The notes: generated from the letters alone by a model not told the origin. Counted from the stretch's first letter, positions 16,841 to 25,733 are shown. The stretch: 64,000 nt of DNA from Kitasatospora sp. NBC_00315 (GCF_041435095.1 NZ_CP108025.1:3410001-3474000); one strand, 5' to 3'. Numbers and translations are program-made.

Positions 16841-17812
16841 GTGAGCGCCGTCTACATCGTCCTGCTGCTGATCCTCATCACCGTGTCGACCTCCGCACTG
16901 CTCCAGCTCCGCGGCCTCTCCCGCCGCCTGGCGGCCCGCCCGGCCACCACCGCCTCCGCCCAGGTCGACGAGAGCGCGATACGCCGCGCCGTCACCGAGG
17001 CGCTCGCCGCCGACCGCGAACGGGAGATCACCGAAGCCCGGGCGTTCTGGGCCGAGCAGGAGGCCCGCGCGGCCGAGGACGCGCCACTGTTCGACTCCCC
17101 GCTGGGCGGCGACGGCATCGGCGTGGCGGCCGAGTGGCCGCTCTTCTTCCCGCGGCCCACCGGACCGCTGGACGCCGCGGACAACGCCGGCACCATGGAC
17201 CCCGAGTTCGGCGAGGCGCTGCGCTCGGCCCTGGAGGACCTGATCAACGAGGGCGGCACCGGCGGCACCGCCACGGACGGCCCGACGGGTGGCGGCGCCC
17301 CCGTCCGCCCGGGCCACCCGGCCGGACACCCTGCCGGGATGTCGGCCGGCGAGGGCAACGGCGACGCCAAGGCCCGCCGCGAGGCCGACCTGCTCGCCAC
17401 CGGCCTGGAGGCCGGGCTGCTGGACACCGAGCCGGCCGTCGAGGCCGAGCCGTTGGCCGCCCCGGATCCGCGCCGGCACCCCTCGCACCCGGACTTCGTC
17501 CCCAGCCAGGCCCCGTCCCGCGAGTGGACCGACACCCGGCTGACCGCGCTCGCCGAGGAGTGCGTCGCCCTCACCGACGTCCGTCCCGGCCCGCTCGGCA
17601 CGCTCGACGTCTACGCCTTCGCCGACGGCACCACGCTCTGCGTCGCCCCCGGGGACCGCGAGGCCGCCTACCGGCTGATCGACGCCGTACGGGCCGGCGA
17701 GGACGTCCGGCTGCTGGGCGGATCCCGCTTCTCGGGCTCCTACTCGCTGACCTTCTCGACGGACGAGGAAGCGGTGTACGTCCTCGCCGACCGGGTGGTC
17801 GCCAGCATCTGA
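16841..17812 (+). CDS. membrane-anchored protein of unknown function
   Basis: The 323-residue product starts with one transmembrane helix (residues 2-20, AVYIVLLLILITVSTSALL). A helical segment with alternating charge follows (to about 80), then a long Gly/Ala/Pro-rich and acidic linker (80-245). A compact C-terminal domain spans about 250-323 (LTALAEECVALTDVRPGPLGTLDVYAFADGTTLCVAPGDREAAYRLID...). The GTG at 16841 has AGGAG seven bases upstream; the AT-richer DNA before it looks like a promoter. I do not recognise a family for the C-terminal domain. The topology suggests a cytoplasmic domain tethered to the membrane. Confidence 0.75.
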   Translation: MSAVYIVLLLILITVSTSALLQLRGLSRRLAARPATTASAQVDESAIRRAVTEALAADREREITEARAFWAEQEARAAEDAPLFDSPLGGDGIGVAAEWPLFFPRPTGPLDAADNAGTMDPEFGEALRSALEDLINEGGTGGTATDGPTGGGAPVRPGHPAGHPAGMSAGEGNGDAKARREADLLATGLEAGLLDTEPAVEAEPLAAPDPRRHPSHPDFVPSQAPSREWTDTRLTALAEECVALTDVRPGPLGTLDVYAFADGTTLCVAPGDREAAYRLIDAVRAGEDVRLLGGSRFSGSYSLTFSTDEEAVYVLADRVVASI

Positions 17813-17973
17813 CGCGGCACCAGGAGGCCGGCCGGGTCACGGGGTTATGACGCGGTCGGCCTCGCGGCATGCCGGGCCGGTCGCGTGCGGCCCCGCGGGC
17901 GGCGTCCTCGCAATCGGCCCGGCCCGCGGTCGACCGGGCCCGTACGGCCCGGGCGCCGGCCGGCTCCGAGGGG

Positions 17974-18366
17974 TCAGCCGCAGAGCTCCGCGGTGGCGGA
18001 CACGGCCGCCCTCGCCCGGGCCAGCACCTCGTCGGCGGCGGCCGTCGCGCCGGCCGGCAGGCCGTCGAGGGCGGCGACGAGGGTGACCGGCGCCGCGTCC
18101 TCACGGGTGGCGAGTGCGGCGGCCAGCTCGTGGCCGGCGACCGCCAGCTGGTCGCCGGCCGCGAAGGCCCCGGCGTCGGGGAACTCGCGCGGCCCCGCGC
18201 CCTCCAGTGCCAGAGCGGCGGCCGCCAGCCCGCGGGCCAGCGCGAGGGCCGCCGCGGCGCGGGACGGGTGGCCGGGCACGGCCGCGAGCAGCCGGCTCTG
18301 CGGCATCGAGCGGAAGCGGTCCGCAAGGCGGTCGACGGCGTCCACGAGGAGTGTCGGTTCGGGCAT
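17974..18366 (-). CDS. Ala-rich helical protein of unknown function
   Basis: A 130-residue protein made almost entirely of amphipathic Ala/Leu helices (RLLAAVPGHPSRAAAALALARGLAAAALALEG). There is no signal peptide, membrane span or recognisable motif. It starts at the ATG at 18366. Coding bias matches neighbouring genes and no longer frame competes. It may be the first gene downstream of the Bax-inhibitor gene on the same strand, but a strong terminator lies between them. Function unknown. Confidence 0.6.
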   Translation of the reverse strand: MPEPTLLVDAVDRLADRFRSMPQSRLLAAVPGHPSRAAAALALARGLAAAALALEGAGPREFPDAGAFAAGDQLAVAGHELAAALATREDAAPVTLVAALDGLPAGATAAADEVLARARAAVSATAELCG

Positions 18367-18443
18367 ACCGGGAGCCTAACCGGGCCGCGGCACCACCCGG
18401 ACGACCCGGACGACCCGGGCCGGACCGGAGCGACCAGGCCCGA

Positions 18444-18478
18444 CCCGGCCCCCGGAGCACGGGGCTCCGGGGGCCGGG
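18444..18478 (-). terminator. terminator of the Bax inhibitor-1 gene
   Basis: A perfect 15-bp stem (18444-18458 with 18464-18478) with a five-base loop, 37 bases past the stop codon at 18515. Confidence 0.8.
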
Positions 18479-18514
18479 AGCGGCCGGCGGGCAGCCGTTC
18501 GCTCCCGGGTGCGG

Positions 18515-19429
18515 CTAGTCGTCGCCGCGCAGGATCGCGATCAGGCGCAGCATCTCGATGTAGATCCACACCAGCGACAGGGTGAGCCCGAAGGCGGCCC
18601 GCCAGGCCTCCTTCTGCGGCGCGCCCTGCTGGATGGCCCGCTCGATCTCGGCGAAGTCCAGCGAGAGGAAGAAGGCCCCGAGGGCGATGCCGACCAGGCC
18701 GACCAGGATGCCCAGCGGACCTGAGTTCAGGCCCATGTCGGCGCCGAACATCGAGGCGATCAGGTTGACGAGCAGCAGGCCGACGAAGCCCATCGCGATG
18801 GCCAGGCCGATCCGCGTGTAGCGGGGGGTGACCCGGATCCGGCCGCTCTTGTAGGCGATCAGCATCGCGGCGAAGACCGCCGTGGTGCCCAGCACCGCCT
18901 GGATGGCGATGCCCGGCCAGATGGTGTTGAAGACCCTGGTGAGGGCGCCGAGGAAGAAGCCCTCCAGGCCCGCGTAGAGCAGGATCAGCGGCGGGTTGAC
19001 GCTCCGCTTGAACGAGATCACCATGCCGACGACGAAGGCGGCGAAGGCCGCCCCCACGGCGACGCCGTAGTTGGCGTCCGGCAGCGCGAACCAGGCCACG
19101 GCGCCGGCGGCGACCAGGGTCAGCAGGGTCATGGCCGTACGGGCGACCACGTCGTCCAGGGTCATCCGCCCGGTGGCCAGCGGGCCGGCCGAGGGGGCCT
19201 GGTACATCTCGGCGAGCTGCTCGGCGGTCAGCGGCGCGCCGTCGCGCCCCCGCTGCCCGGACGGGCCCCCGGCGTACGGGTTGTCGGCGTAGGGATTGTT
19301 GCCGTAGGGGTTGCCGCCCTGCGGGCCGCCGGCCTGCGTCGGCTGCCGGGTGGTACCGAACCCCGCGTATCCGGAGTCACGGGTGAAGGACCCCTCCCGC
19401 GAGAAGACCGGATTGCTGCTTCTTCTCAT
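18515..19429 (-). CDS. Bax inhibitor-1/YccA family membrane protein
   Basis: The 304-residue protein has a cytoplasmic N-terminal region rich in Gly, Asn, Pro and Tyr (NPYGNNPYADNPYAGG, near residues 41-56). Seven hydrophobic segments start near residue 90, as in the actinobacterial Bax1-I (DUF4870-independent) family. The final segment LDFAEIERAIQQGAP...WIYIEMLRLIAIL carries the conserved acidic residues that form the pH-sensing site in BsYetJ-type calcium leak channels. The function in Streptomyces is not established. The ATG at 19429 has GGAGG spaced eight bases; the ATG at 19435 is too close to it. It lies downstream of the bldA-type tRNA on the same strand. Confidence 0.9.
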   Translation of the reverse strand: MRRSSNPVFSREGSFTRDSGYAGFGTTRQPTQAGGPQGGNPYGNNPYADNPYAGGPSGQRGRDGAPLTAEQLAEMYQAPSAGPLATGRMTLDDVVARTAMTLLTLVAAGAVAWFALPDANYGVAVGAAFAAFVVGMVISFKRSVNPPLILLYAGLEGFFLGALTRVFNTIWPGIAIQAVLGTTAVFAAMLIAYKSGRIRVTPRYTRIGLAIAMGFVGLLLVNLIASMFGADMGLNSGPLGILVGLVGIALGAFFLSLDFAEIERAIQQGAPQKEAWRAAFGLTLSLVWIYIEMLRLIAILRGDD

Positions 19430-19571
19430 GCTCATTCCCTCCGGGGCGGCACGGCGCCACCCACACTGCAAGGGTAATGGCTTGGCAAAGCCCCTCGGGT
19501 ACGCCGCGAGGAGGACTTCCGGCGGGCCACGGTGCGGGGGCGCCCCGACCGGGCGCCCCGCGATCCGAGTG

Positions 19572-19656
19572 TGGTGCCCGGAGCCGGACTCGAACCGGCA
19601 CGGCCTCGCGGCCAAGCAGTTTTAAGCTGCCCGTGTCTGCGTTCCACCATCCGGGC
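19572..19656 (-). tRNA. bldA: tRNA-Leu (UAA anticodon), bldA type
   Basis: Read on the minus strand, the acceptor arm GCCCGGA pairs with TCCGGGC, followed by A and an encoded CCA. The anticodon stem GGCAG/CTGCT closes the loop CTTAAAA, whose central triplet is TAA (plus-strand positions 19622-19624). A long class II variable arm GGCC-GCGA-GGCC and a T-arm GCCGG-TTCGAGT-CCGGC complete the fold. A tRNA-Leu reading UUA is the bldA product in streptomycetes, the only efficient reader of the rare TTA codon and a control point for development and antibiotic production. I found no in-frame TTA in the genes called in this window. Identity follows from the anticodon and needs no alignment. Confidence 0.95.
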
Positions 19657-20085
19657 GTACGGCGACAACACCCGGCCACCGGCCGGAGAGTGCTCCGCAT
19701 TGCACGGACCACGCCCAGAGCCTAGTCGCCCGGCTCCCTCTTTCGCATGTTCCCAGCCTGGGAAGTTGTCATGTTTCCTTGCCATCTGACGAACAGTCCG
19801 CGATCCGGCCACGGCAGGCGCCTGATCCGGCCAGCGGTACCCCCGCGGCGGCGCCGTCAGGGTCGGTGTCATACCGCAGGATGAGGCCGCTCACCGGCGC
19901 GTACGCCCAGCGGCGGTGGCTCCAACCGTTCCCCGGAGCGATGAAAACCATGATCACGTGGCTGAGGATGGAGGTACACCAGGGGCCCTGGCCGCAGGCG
20001 TCCGGCACCCCCTGACCACCTGACGGCCCCGGGGGCCCTTCACCCCCTCCCCCCGGCCCCATCGCCTCGATCCAAGGAGCTCCCC
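19657..20085. other. 429-bp region between bldA and the MacB-type ABC operon
   Basis: No gene seen. On the minus strand TAGGCT (19724-19719), about 65 bases upstream of the tRNA 5' end, is a possible bldA -10 element without a clear -35. The plus strand must hold the ABC operon promoter. The less GC-rich stretch 19760-19790 and the segment 19930-19965 (ATGAAAACCATGATCACG) are candidates, but neither matches a consensus well. Confidence 0.45.
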
Positions 20086-20859
20086 GTGACCACGACGACC
20101 GCAACCGCCGTCCGCACCGGCCAGGCGGCCGCCCGCGCCACCGGCCTCAACAAGGTCTACGGGGAGGGCGAGACCAGGGTGGTGGCGCTCGACAACGTCA
20201 GCGTGGTGTTCCCGCAGGGCGAGTACACCGCGATCATGGGGCCCTCGGGCTCCGGCAAGTCGACCCTGATGCACTGCATGGCGGGGCTGGACACCGTCTC
20301 CTCCGGCTCCTCCATGATCGGCGACACCGAGCTGGTGGGGCTGAAGGACAAGCAGCTGACCCAGCTGCGCCGCGACCACATCGGCTTCGTCTTCCAGGCC
20401 TTCAACCTGCTCCCCACGCTGACCGCGCTGGAGAACATCACCCTTCCCATGGACATCGCCGGCCGCAAGGTCGACCAGCAGTGGCTGGAGCGCGTGGTGG
20501 AGACGGTCGGCCTCTCCGGCCGTCTCTCGCACCGCCCCTCGCAGCTCTCCGGCGGGCAGCAGCAGCGCGTCGCCTGCGCCCGTGCCCTGGCGAGCCGGCC
20601 CGACATCGTCTTCGCCGACGAGCCGACCGGCAACCTCGACTCCCGCTCCGGCGCGGAGATCCTCTCCTTCCTGCGCAACTCGGTCCGCGAGCTGGGCCAG
20701 ACCGTGGTGATGGTCACTCACGACCCGGTGGCCGCCGCCTACGCCGACCGCGTGGTCTTCCTCGCCGACGGCCGGATCGTCGACGAGCTGACCTCCCCGA
20801 CCGCCGACAGCGTGCTGGACCGGATGCGCCGGTTCGACGCCAAGGGCCGTACGAGCTGA
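20086..20859 (+). CDS. ABC transporter ATPase (MacB/LolD type)
   Basis: The 257-residue ATPase shows Walker A GPSGSGKST (near residue 51), Q-loop FVFQAFNLLPTLTALEN, signature LSGGQQQRVACARAL, Walker B IVFADEPTGNLDS and H-loop MVTHDP. The LNLLPTLTALEN and EPTGNLD wording is typical of type VII (MacB/LolD/FtsE-like) systems that work with FtsX-fold permeases. These drive periplasmic or extracytoplasmic mechanotransmission rather than classical transport. The GTG at 20086 has a weak purine site (AAGGAG nine bases upstream). The next gene, 60 bases on, encodes the permease, so they form one operon. Confidence 0.94.
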   Translation: MTTTTATAVRTGQAAARATGLNKVYGEGETRVVALDNVSVVFPQGEYTAIMGPSGSGKSTLMHCMAGLDTVSSGSSMIGDTELVGLKDKQLTQLRRDHIGFVFQAFNLLPTLTALENITLPMDIAGRKVDQQWLERVVETVGLSGRLSHRPSQLSGGQQQRVACARALASRPDIVFADEPTGNLDSRSGAEILSFLRNSVRELGQTVVMVTHDPVAAAYADRVVFLADGRIVDELTSPTADSVLDRMRRFDAKGRTS

Positions 20860-20919
20860 CGGCCCGGCGGCCCGCCGCCGCCCCCGGCCCGTTCCGACTC
20901 CTTCACCCTGGACGCATCC

Positions 20920-23478
20920 ATGTATCGCACCGCACTGCGCAACGTGCTGGCCCACAAGGGCCGCCTCCTGATGACGGCACTGGCCGTCATGCTCGGCACC
21001 GCCTTCGTGGCCGGCACCATGGTCTTCTCCGACACGTTCGGCAAGGCCATGTCCAACAGCTACGCCAAGAGCTTCTCCGACGTCTCCGTCCAGGTCAGCG
21101 ACTCGGCCGCGGGCGCCGGCGCCGGCGCCCGGGAGAAGAGCGAGCGCGGCTCGGGCACGCTCACCGACGCCACCGTCCAGCAGATCGCCGCCCTGCCCGG
21201 GGTGGCCGGCGCCCGCGGCGTGGTCGGTGGCTTCACCGGTGTCGCCGACAGGAACGGCGAGCTGATCGGCAAGGCATGGAGCGCCAGGGGGGCCAACTTC
21301 GCACCCGCCGCCGACGGCGCGGACTCGCGCTACCCGATGGCCGAGGGCCGGGGTCCGAGGGCCGCCAAGGAGATCGCGCTGGACCGGGCGACCGCGGACA
21401 AGGGCGGCTTCAAGGTCGGGGACACCGTCCGGGTCGCCTCCAACGGCCCGGTCATGGAGTCCATCCTGACCGGAGTCTTCACCACCGACGACCCCGAGGT
21501 CGTCTCCGGCGGCACGCTCACCCTCTTCGACCGGGCCACCGCCCAGCAGCTGCTGCTGGCCCCCGGCCAGTACAGCGACATCGCCGTGACGGCCCGTCCC
21601 GGCACCGGCGAGAGCACCCTGCGGGACGAGATCACACCGAAGATCCCGGCTGAGGACCGCTTCCGGATCAAGACCGGCCAGGAGCTGAAGGACGACCAGG
21701 CGAAGATGATCGCCAGCGGCACCGACAGCATGAAGACCATGCTGCTCGCCTTCGCCGGCATCTCCCTCTTCGTCGGCATCTTCATCATCGCCAACACCTT
21801 CACCATGCTGATCGCCCAGCGCACCAAGGAGCTCGCGCTGCTGCGCGCCGTCGGCGCCAGTCGCCGTCAGGTGACCCGCTCGGTCCTGGTCGAGGCCCTG
21901 CTGATCGGCGCGGTCTCCTCGGTGGCGGGCCTGCTCGCGGGCATCGGCATCGGCGCCGGCCTGCAGGCGCTGATGGGCGCGCTCGGCGCGGGGATGCCCT
22001 CCGGCCCGCTGGTGGTCGCACCGCTGACGATCGCGGTGGCGCTGCTGGTCGGCGTCCTGGTCACGGTGCTCTCCGCACTGCTGCCGGCCATGCGCGCCTC
22101 GCGGATCGCCCCGGTGGCCGCGATGAGCAGCGGCGACCAGCCCAGTACCCAGAAGAGCCTGCTGATCCGCAACGCGATCGGCTCGGTCCTCGCGGCCGGC
22201 GGCCTGGCCCTGGTGGCCTTCGGGGCCTCGACCGGCGACAGCTCCGGGCGGGCACCGGTGGGCCTCGGCGCCGCGCTGGCCCTGATCGGTGTGTTCGTCC
22301 TGCTCCCGCTGCTGTCCCGTCCGGTGATCGCCCTGGTCGGTCCGGTCCTCGGCAAGCTGTTCGGGACGCCCGGCAAGCTGGCCCGGCAGAACGCCGTGCG
22401 CAACCCGCGCCGCACCGCCGCCACCGCCGCGGCCCTCACCATCGGCCTCACCCTGGTCAGCGCGCTGACGGTGCTCGGCGCCTCGGTGGGCGGAGCGATC
22501 GACAAGGCCGTCACCAGCGCGATGAAGGCCGACTACATCGTCTCCGCGGCCAACGGCATGGGCCTGTCACCGGAGGTGCCCGCGCAGATCGACAAGACCG
22601 CCGGCGTGGCCGCCTCCTCCGCCCTGACCTCCGTCTACTGGGACTTCGACGGCCGGACCAGGGCCGTCACCGGCATCGACGCGGCCGCCGCCGAGAAGGT
22701 GCTCTCGCTCTCCTTCACGAGCGGGTCGGCCGCCGGGCTCGCCAAGGGCGAGGTACTGGTCAACACCGACGTCGCGGCGAGCACCGGCCTCAAGCCCGGC
22801 AGCACGATCCCGGTGACCTTCCCGGACGACAGCAGGGGCAGCTACACGGTCGGCGGCGTCTTCGAGAAGAACGAGATGCTCAGCCCGGTGATCCTGGCCA
22901 ACAGCGAGATCACCCGGCACGAGTCCGACGCCTACATCACCGACGTCCTGGTGAAGGGCGCGGACGGGGCGAGCGGCTCGTTGAAGCAGTCCCTCAAGGA
23001 CGCCACCGGCGCCAACCCGGTGATCGAGGTGAAGACCAAGCAGGACGTCCGCGACGGCTTCAGCCAGATCATCACCTTCGCGCTGAACATGATGTACGGC
23101 CTGCTGGGGATGTCCGTGGTCGTCGCGATCCTCGGCGTCGTCAACACGCTGGCGATGTCGGTCTTCGAGCGCAAGCGCGAGATCGGGATGCTGCGGGCGA
23201 TCGGCCTGGACCGCAGCGGCATCAAGCGGATGGTCCGTCTGGAGTCCGTGGTGATCTCGCTGTTCGGCGCCGTCGTCGGCGTCCTGCTCGGCTGCTTCAT
23301 GGCCTGGGCGGTCAACGGCACCCTGAAGTCCAGCATCGCCGGGCTGACCACCGTGATGCCCTACGACAGGATCGTGCTCTTCCTGGTGCTCGCCGGGCTG
23401 GTCGGCCTGGTGGCCGCGATCTGGCCGGCCCGCCGGGCGTCCAGGCTGGACATCCTGGAGAGCATCAAGACCGACTGA
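20920..23478 (+). CDS. FtsX-like ABC transporter permease
   Basis: An 852-residue protein with two FtsX units. An N-terminal helix (residues 15-35) is followed by a first extracytoplasmic MacB-type domain (about 40-260). Next come three helices beginning KTMLLAFAGISLFVGIFIIANTFTMLIAQRTKELALLRAVGASRRQV, a cytoplasmic linker (about 405-480), a helix, and a second extracytoplasmic domain (about 520-700). The closing FtsX unit contains FERKREIGMLRAIGLDRSGIKRM. The paired (K/R)E(L/I)(A/G)LLRA(V/I)G motifs are the coupling signatures. Relatives export drugs, peptides or lipoproteins, or relay signals to cell-wall enzymes; substrate unknown. The ATG at 20920 has a poor ribosome site. A 21-bp terminator follows. 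Confidence 0.92.
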   Translation: MYRTALRNVLAHKGRLLMTALAVMLGTAFVAGTMVFSDTFGKAMSNSYAKSFSDVSVQVSDSAAGAGAGAREKSERGSGTLTDATVQQIAALPGVAGARGVVGGFTGVADRNGELIGKAWSARGANFAPAADGADSRYPMAEGRGPRAAKEIALDRATADKGGFKVGDTVRVASNGPVMESILTGVFTTDDPEVVSGGTLTLFDRATAQQLLLAPGQYSDIAVTARPGTGESTLRDEITPKIPAEDRFRIKTGQELKDDQAKMIASGTDSMKTMLLAFAGISLFVGIFIIANTFTMLIAQRTKELALLRAVGASRRQVTRSVLVEALLIGAVSSVAGLLAGIGIGAGLQALMGALGAGMPSGPLVVAPLTIAVALLVGVLVTVLSALLPAMRASRIAPVAAMSSGDQPSTQKSLLIRNAIGSVLAAGGLALVAFGASTGDSSGRAPVGLGAALALIGVFVLLPLLSRPVIALVGPVLGKLFGTPGKLARQNAVRNPRRTAATAAALTIGLTLVSALTVLGASVGGAIDKAVTSAMKADYIVSAANGMGLSPEVPAQIDKTAGVAASSALTSVYWDFDGRTRAVTGIDAAAAEKVLSLSFTSGSAAGLAKGEVLVNTDVAASTGLKPGSTIPVTFPDDSRGSYTVGGVFEKNEMLSPVILANSEITRHESDAYITDVLVKGADGASGSLKQSLKDATGANPVIEVKTKQDVRDGFSQIITFALNMMYGLLGMSVVVAILGVVNTLAMSVFERKREIGMLRAIGLDRSGIKRMVRLESVVISLFGAVVGVLLGCFMAWAVNGTLKSSIAGLTTVMPYDRIVLFLVLAGLVGLVAAIWPARRASRLDILESIKTD

Positions 23479-23488
23479 CCGGCCGAAG

Positions 23489-23535
23489 GCGCGGCGGGGC
23501 CCGGCGACCCACACGGTCGCCGGGCCCCGCCGCGC
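23489..23535 (+). terminator. very strong terminator of the MacB-type operon
   Basis: A perfect 21-bp inverted repeat (23489-23509 with 23515-23535) with a five-base loop CACAC, ten bases after the permease stop. Confidence 0.9.
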
Positions 23536-23614
23536 TTCACCCGCCGCGCACCACCCGCACGGGCGGGCCGGGCGGGCCGGGTGCGCGCCCCGGAGGGACG
23601 GCCCCGGATGCGGA

Positions 23615-23659
23615 AAGGACCCCGCCGTGGCCCCCGAGGGAGGGGGCGGCGGGGTCCTT
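23615..23659 (-). terminator. terminator downstream of ndh
   Basis: AAGGACCCCGCC (23615-23626) pairs perfectly with GGCGGGGTCCTT (23648-23659). The inner CCCCC/GGGGG extends the stem. Confidence 0.75.
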
Positions 23660-23802
23660 CCCGTCTTCGTTCTGTCCTGCGACTGCTGTACTCCGCCCGG
23701 TCGCACGGCCGGCTGAGCACCACGGAGGTCGTGGTCCGGCGACGCTGCCGGGCGGAGGGCCTCCGACACATACCCGGGTGCTCCCACACCCGGGCCGGGT
23801 CG

Positions 23803-25182
23803 TTACTTGCTGGTGGCGAGTTCCTTCTCGGTGGGCTTGGCCTCGGCGACCTTCTCGGCGGCGCGCGGAGCCGGAGCGGCGGCCTCCTGGAAGGCCTCGA
23901 ACGGCTTCTCCATCTCGGCCAGGCCGACGGTCTCCCGCTTGAGGAACATGGCGAGCGTCCAGTCGGTGAAGACCCGGACCTTGCGGTTCATCGTCGGGAC
24001 CCGGCTGCCGTGGTACAGGCGGTGGAACCACCAGGCCGGACGGCCCTTCAGCTTGTACTTGCCGAAGAGGATCGCCACGCCCTTGTGCAGGCCGAGACCG
24101 GCGACCGCACCGAGGTTCTTGTGCTTGTACTCGGCCTGCGGGAAGCCCCGCATGCCCGAGATCACGTTGTCGCCGAGGACGATCGCCTGACGGACGGCGT
24201 GCTGTGCGTTCGGCGGGCACCAGGCGCCCTCGCCGACGGCGAGGTCGGGTACCTGGGCGTTGTCGCCGGCGGCCCATACGTAGTCGAAGCCCTGGACCTG
24301 AAGGGTCGGCGCGGTGTCGACGTGGCCACGGGGGCCGAGCGGCAGGCCGAAGTTGTTCAGGATCGGGTTGGGCTTGACGCCCGCCGTCCACACGATGGTG
24401 GAGGCGTCGGCCTCGACGCCGTTCTTCAGCACGACGTGCCGGTCGACGCAGGAGTCCATCGAGGTCTCGATGTAGATCTCGATGTTGCGCTCTTCGAGCT
24501 TCTCCTTGGTCCACAGACCGAGGTCCGGGCCCATCTCCGGGAGGATGCGGTTGGCCGCCTCCACCAGGATGAAGCGCATGTCGTCGCGGCTGACGGTCTT
24601 GTAGATCTTCGCCGCGTCCCGCGCCATGTCCTCGACCTCGGCGATGGTCTCGACGCCGGCGAAGCCGCCGCCGATGACCACGAAGGTGAGGGCCTTGCGA
24701 CGGACGTCCGGGTCCGTGGTGGACTCGGCCTTGTCCAGCTGCGCCATGACGTGGTTGCGGAGGCTGATCGCCTCTTCGACCGTCTTCATGCCGATGCCGT
24801 GCTCGGCCAGACCGGGGATCGGGAAGGTACGGGAGACCGAGCCGGTGGCCACGACGAGGTAGTCGAAGGGCAGCTCGTAGGTCCCGCCGGCCGGCGGCGC
24901 GATGGTGGCGACCTTGCGCGCGTGGTCCACACCGGTCACGTGACCGGTGAGCACCTCCGCGTTCTTGAGGGCGCTGCGCAGCGGCGCGACGAGGTTGCGA
25001 GGCGCGACGTTGCCGCCGGCCGCCTCGGGGAGGAAGGGCAGGTACGTCATGTACGACCGCGGGTCGACGACCGTGACGGTCGCCTCCCCGTAGCGCATCT
25101 TCTTGAGGATGCGCATCGCGGCATACAGGCCGACGTAACCACCGCCGACAATGAGGATGCGAGGACGCTCCGTGGTGCTCAT
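23803..25182 (-). CDS. ndh: type II NADH dehydrogenase (non-proton-pumping)
   Basis: A membrane-associated FAD enzyme passing electrons from NADH to menaquinone. The 459-residue protein has the FAD Rossmann motif ILIVGGGYVGLYAAMRI (near residues 9-25), the second NADH Rossmann motif FVVIGGGFAGVETIAE (about 165-180), and the quinone-site region VWAAGDNAQVP followed by QHAVRQA. The C-terminal amphipathic part (LHKGVAILFGKYKLKG to LAMFLKRETVG) would bind the membrane. A 30-residue charged Ala/Lys/Glu tail ends the protein. The ATG at 25182 lies only about 12 bases after GATACT, so the mRNA may be leaderless. Rex-like palindromes upstream suggest redox control. Confidence 0.92.
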   Translation of the reverse strand: MSTTERPRILIVGGGYVGLYAAMRILKKMRYGEATVTVVDPRSYMTYLPFLPEAAGGNVAPRNLVAPLRSALKNAEVLTGHVTGVDHARKVATIAPPAGGTYELPFDYLVVATGSVSRTFPIPGLAEHGIGMKTVEEAISLRNHVMAQLDKAESTTDPDVRRKALTFVVIGGGFAGVETIAEVEDMARDAAKIYKTVSRDDMRFILVEAANRILPEMGPDLGLWTKEKLEERNIEIYIETSMDSCVDRHVVLKNGVEADASTIVWTAGVKPNPILNNFGLPLGPRGHVDTAPTLQVQGFDYVWAAGDNAQVPDLAVGEGAWCPPNAQHAVRQAIVLGDNVISGMRGFPQAEYKHKNLGAVAGLGLHKGVAILFGKYKLKGRPAWWFHRLYHGSRVPTMNRKVRVFTDWTLAMFLKRETVGLAEMEKPFEAFQEAAAPAPRAAEKVAEAKPTEKELATSK

Positions 25183-25217
25183 ATCCGAAAGTATCCAGCA
25201 CCGTCCGAGGCGCCCCT

Positions 25218-25233
25218 CGTGAGGCCCGTCACA
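25218..25233 (-). promoter_or_regulatory. Rex-like operator at the ndh promoter
   Basis: CGTGAGGCCCGTCACA fits the Rex pattern TGTGA-N6-TCACA with one mismatch. It lies 35-50 bases upstream of the ndh start, just behind a possible leaderless -10 (GATACT). Rex, an NADH-sensing repressor, controls ndh in other Gram-positive bacteria and in streptomycetes, as I recall. The site is assigned by pattern and context. Confidence 0.5.
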
Positions 25234-25531
25234 GGGGTCTGGACACCCCGTGCTACACTACGCGGCCACTTCTGGCGCCGAACGGTCCCTCCGGGGCTTG
25301 CGCTCACCGGCCGAGCCCGCCGGCTGTGAGTGCGCCGGTTCGGACAACCCTCGTGAGCAGCAACGATCCTTGCGCCACCCGGGTTCCCGCCACTGATTTC
25401 GATTCCGTCGCCCGATCGCGAGGCCGACCTGCGAACCAACGGGCGCGATCGCCGGACGACCTTCGGTCCCAGATATCGGACACCCGAGGGCGCAGAGTGT
25501 GCCAAAAGGGCGGCGAAAGGCCGGATCCTCA

Positions 25532-25547
25532 TGTGAAGAAATTCACG
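25532..25547. promoter_or_regulatory. second Rex-like palindrome
   Basis: TGTGAAGAAATTCACG matches TGTGAA-N4-TTCACA in 11 of 12 defined positions. It is about 350 bases from the ndh start and could serve a distal ndh promoter or a plus-strand transcript ending at the 25575-25612 hairpin. Confidence 0.5.
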
Positions 25548-25574
25548 AAGTTTCTCGCGGGACCCTGTGCGCGC

Positions 25575-25612
25575 CACGGCCCCGGGCGCTCGGTGGGCGC
25601 TCCGGGGCCGTG
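25575..25612 (-). terminator. terminator downstream of gppA
   Basis: CACGGCCCCGG (25575-25585) pairs with CCGGGGCCGTG (25602-25612); an inner GCGC/GCGC pair extends it with one bulged T. It lies 122 bases past the gppA stop and can act in both directions. Confidence 0.7.
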
Positions 25613-25733
25613 AGGGTAAGCCCCGAAAGGGGCCTGGGCCACCGACCGGAGCCGGCCGGCCGACGGGCGGGCGGCCACCGACCGGAGCCGGCCGGCGGGC
25701 GGCCCGGATCTCCCGGGACGCCGTCGGGACCTC

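Larger units (their letters stand above)
23479..23802. other. 324-bp convergent intergenic region
   Basis: Between the permease and ndh stops, which face each other. It contains the two terminator hairpins described separately; the remainder (23660-23802) shows no gene. An imperfect CCCGGGTGctcccaCACCCGGG hairpin near 23772-23797 lies just past the ndh stop. Confidence 0.6.
25183..25733. other. 551-bp region upstream of ndh
   Basis: Contains the ndh promoter, two Rex-like palindromes (25218-25233, 25532-25547) and the gppA terminator (25575-25612). A 95-codon plus-strand frame (25326-25613) has no recognisable product and ends inside the terminator, so I do not call it. Segment 25613-25733 is a GC-rich direct repeat (CCGACCGGAGCCGGCCGGC, at about 25639 and 25678). 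Confidence 0.6.

Noticed and set aside
25326..25613. 95-codon plus-strand frame upstream of ndh
   Set aside because: No recognisable protein, no good ribosome site, and it runs into the gppA terminator; it overlaps a Rex-like site.
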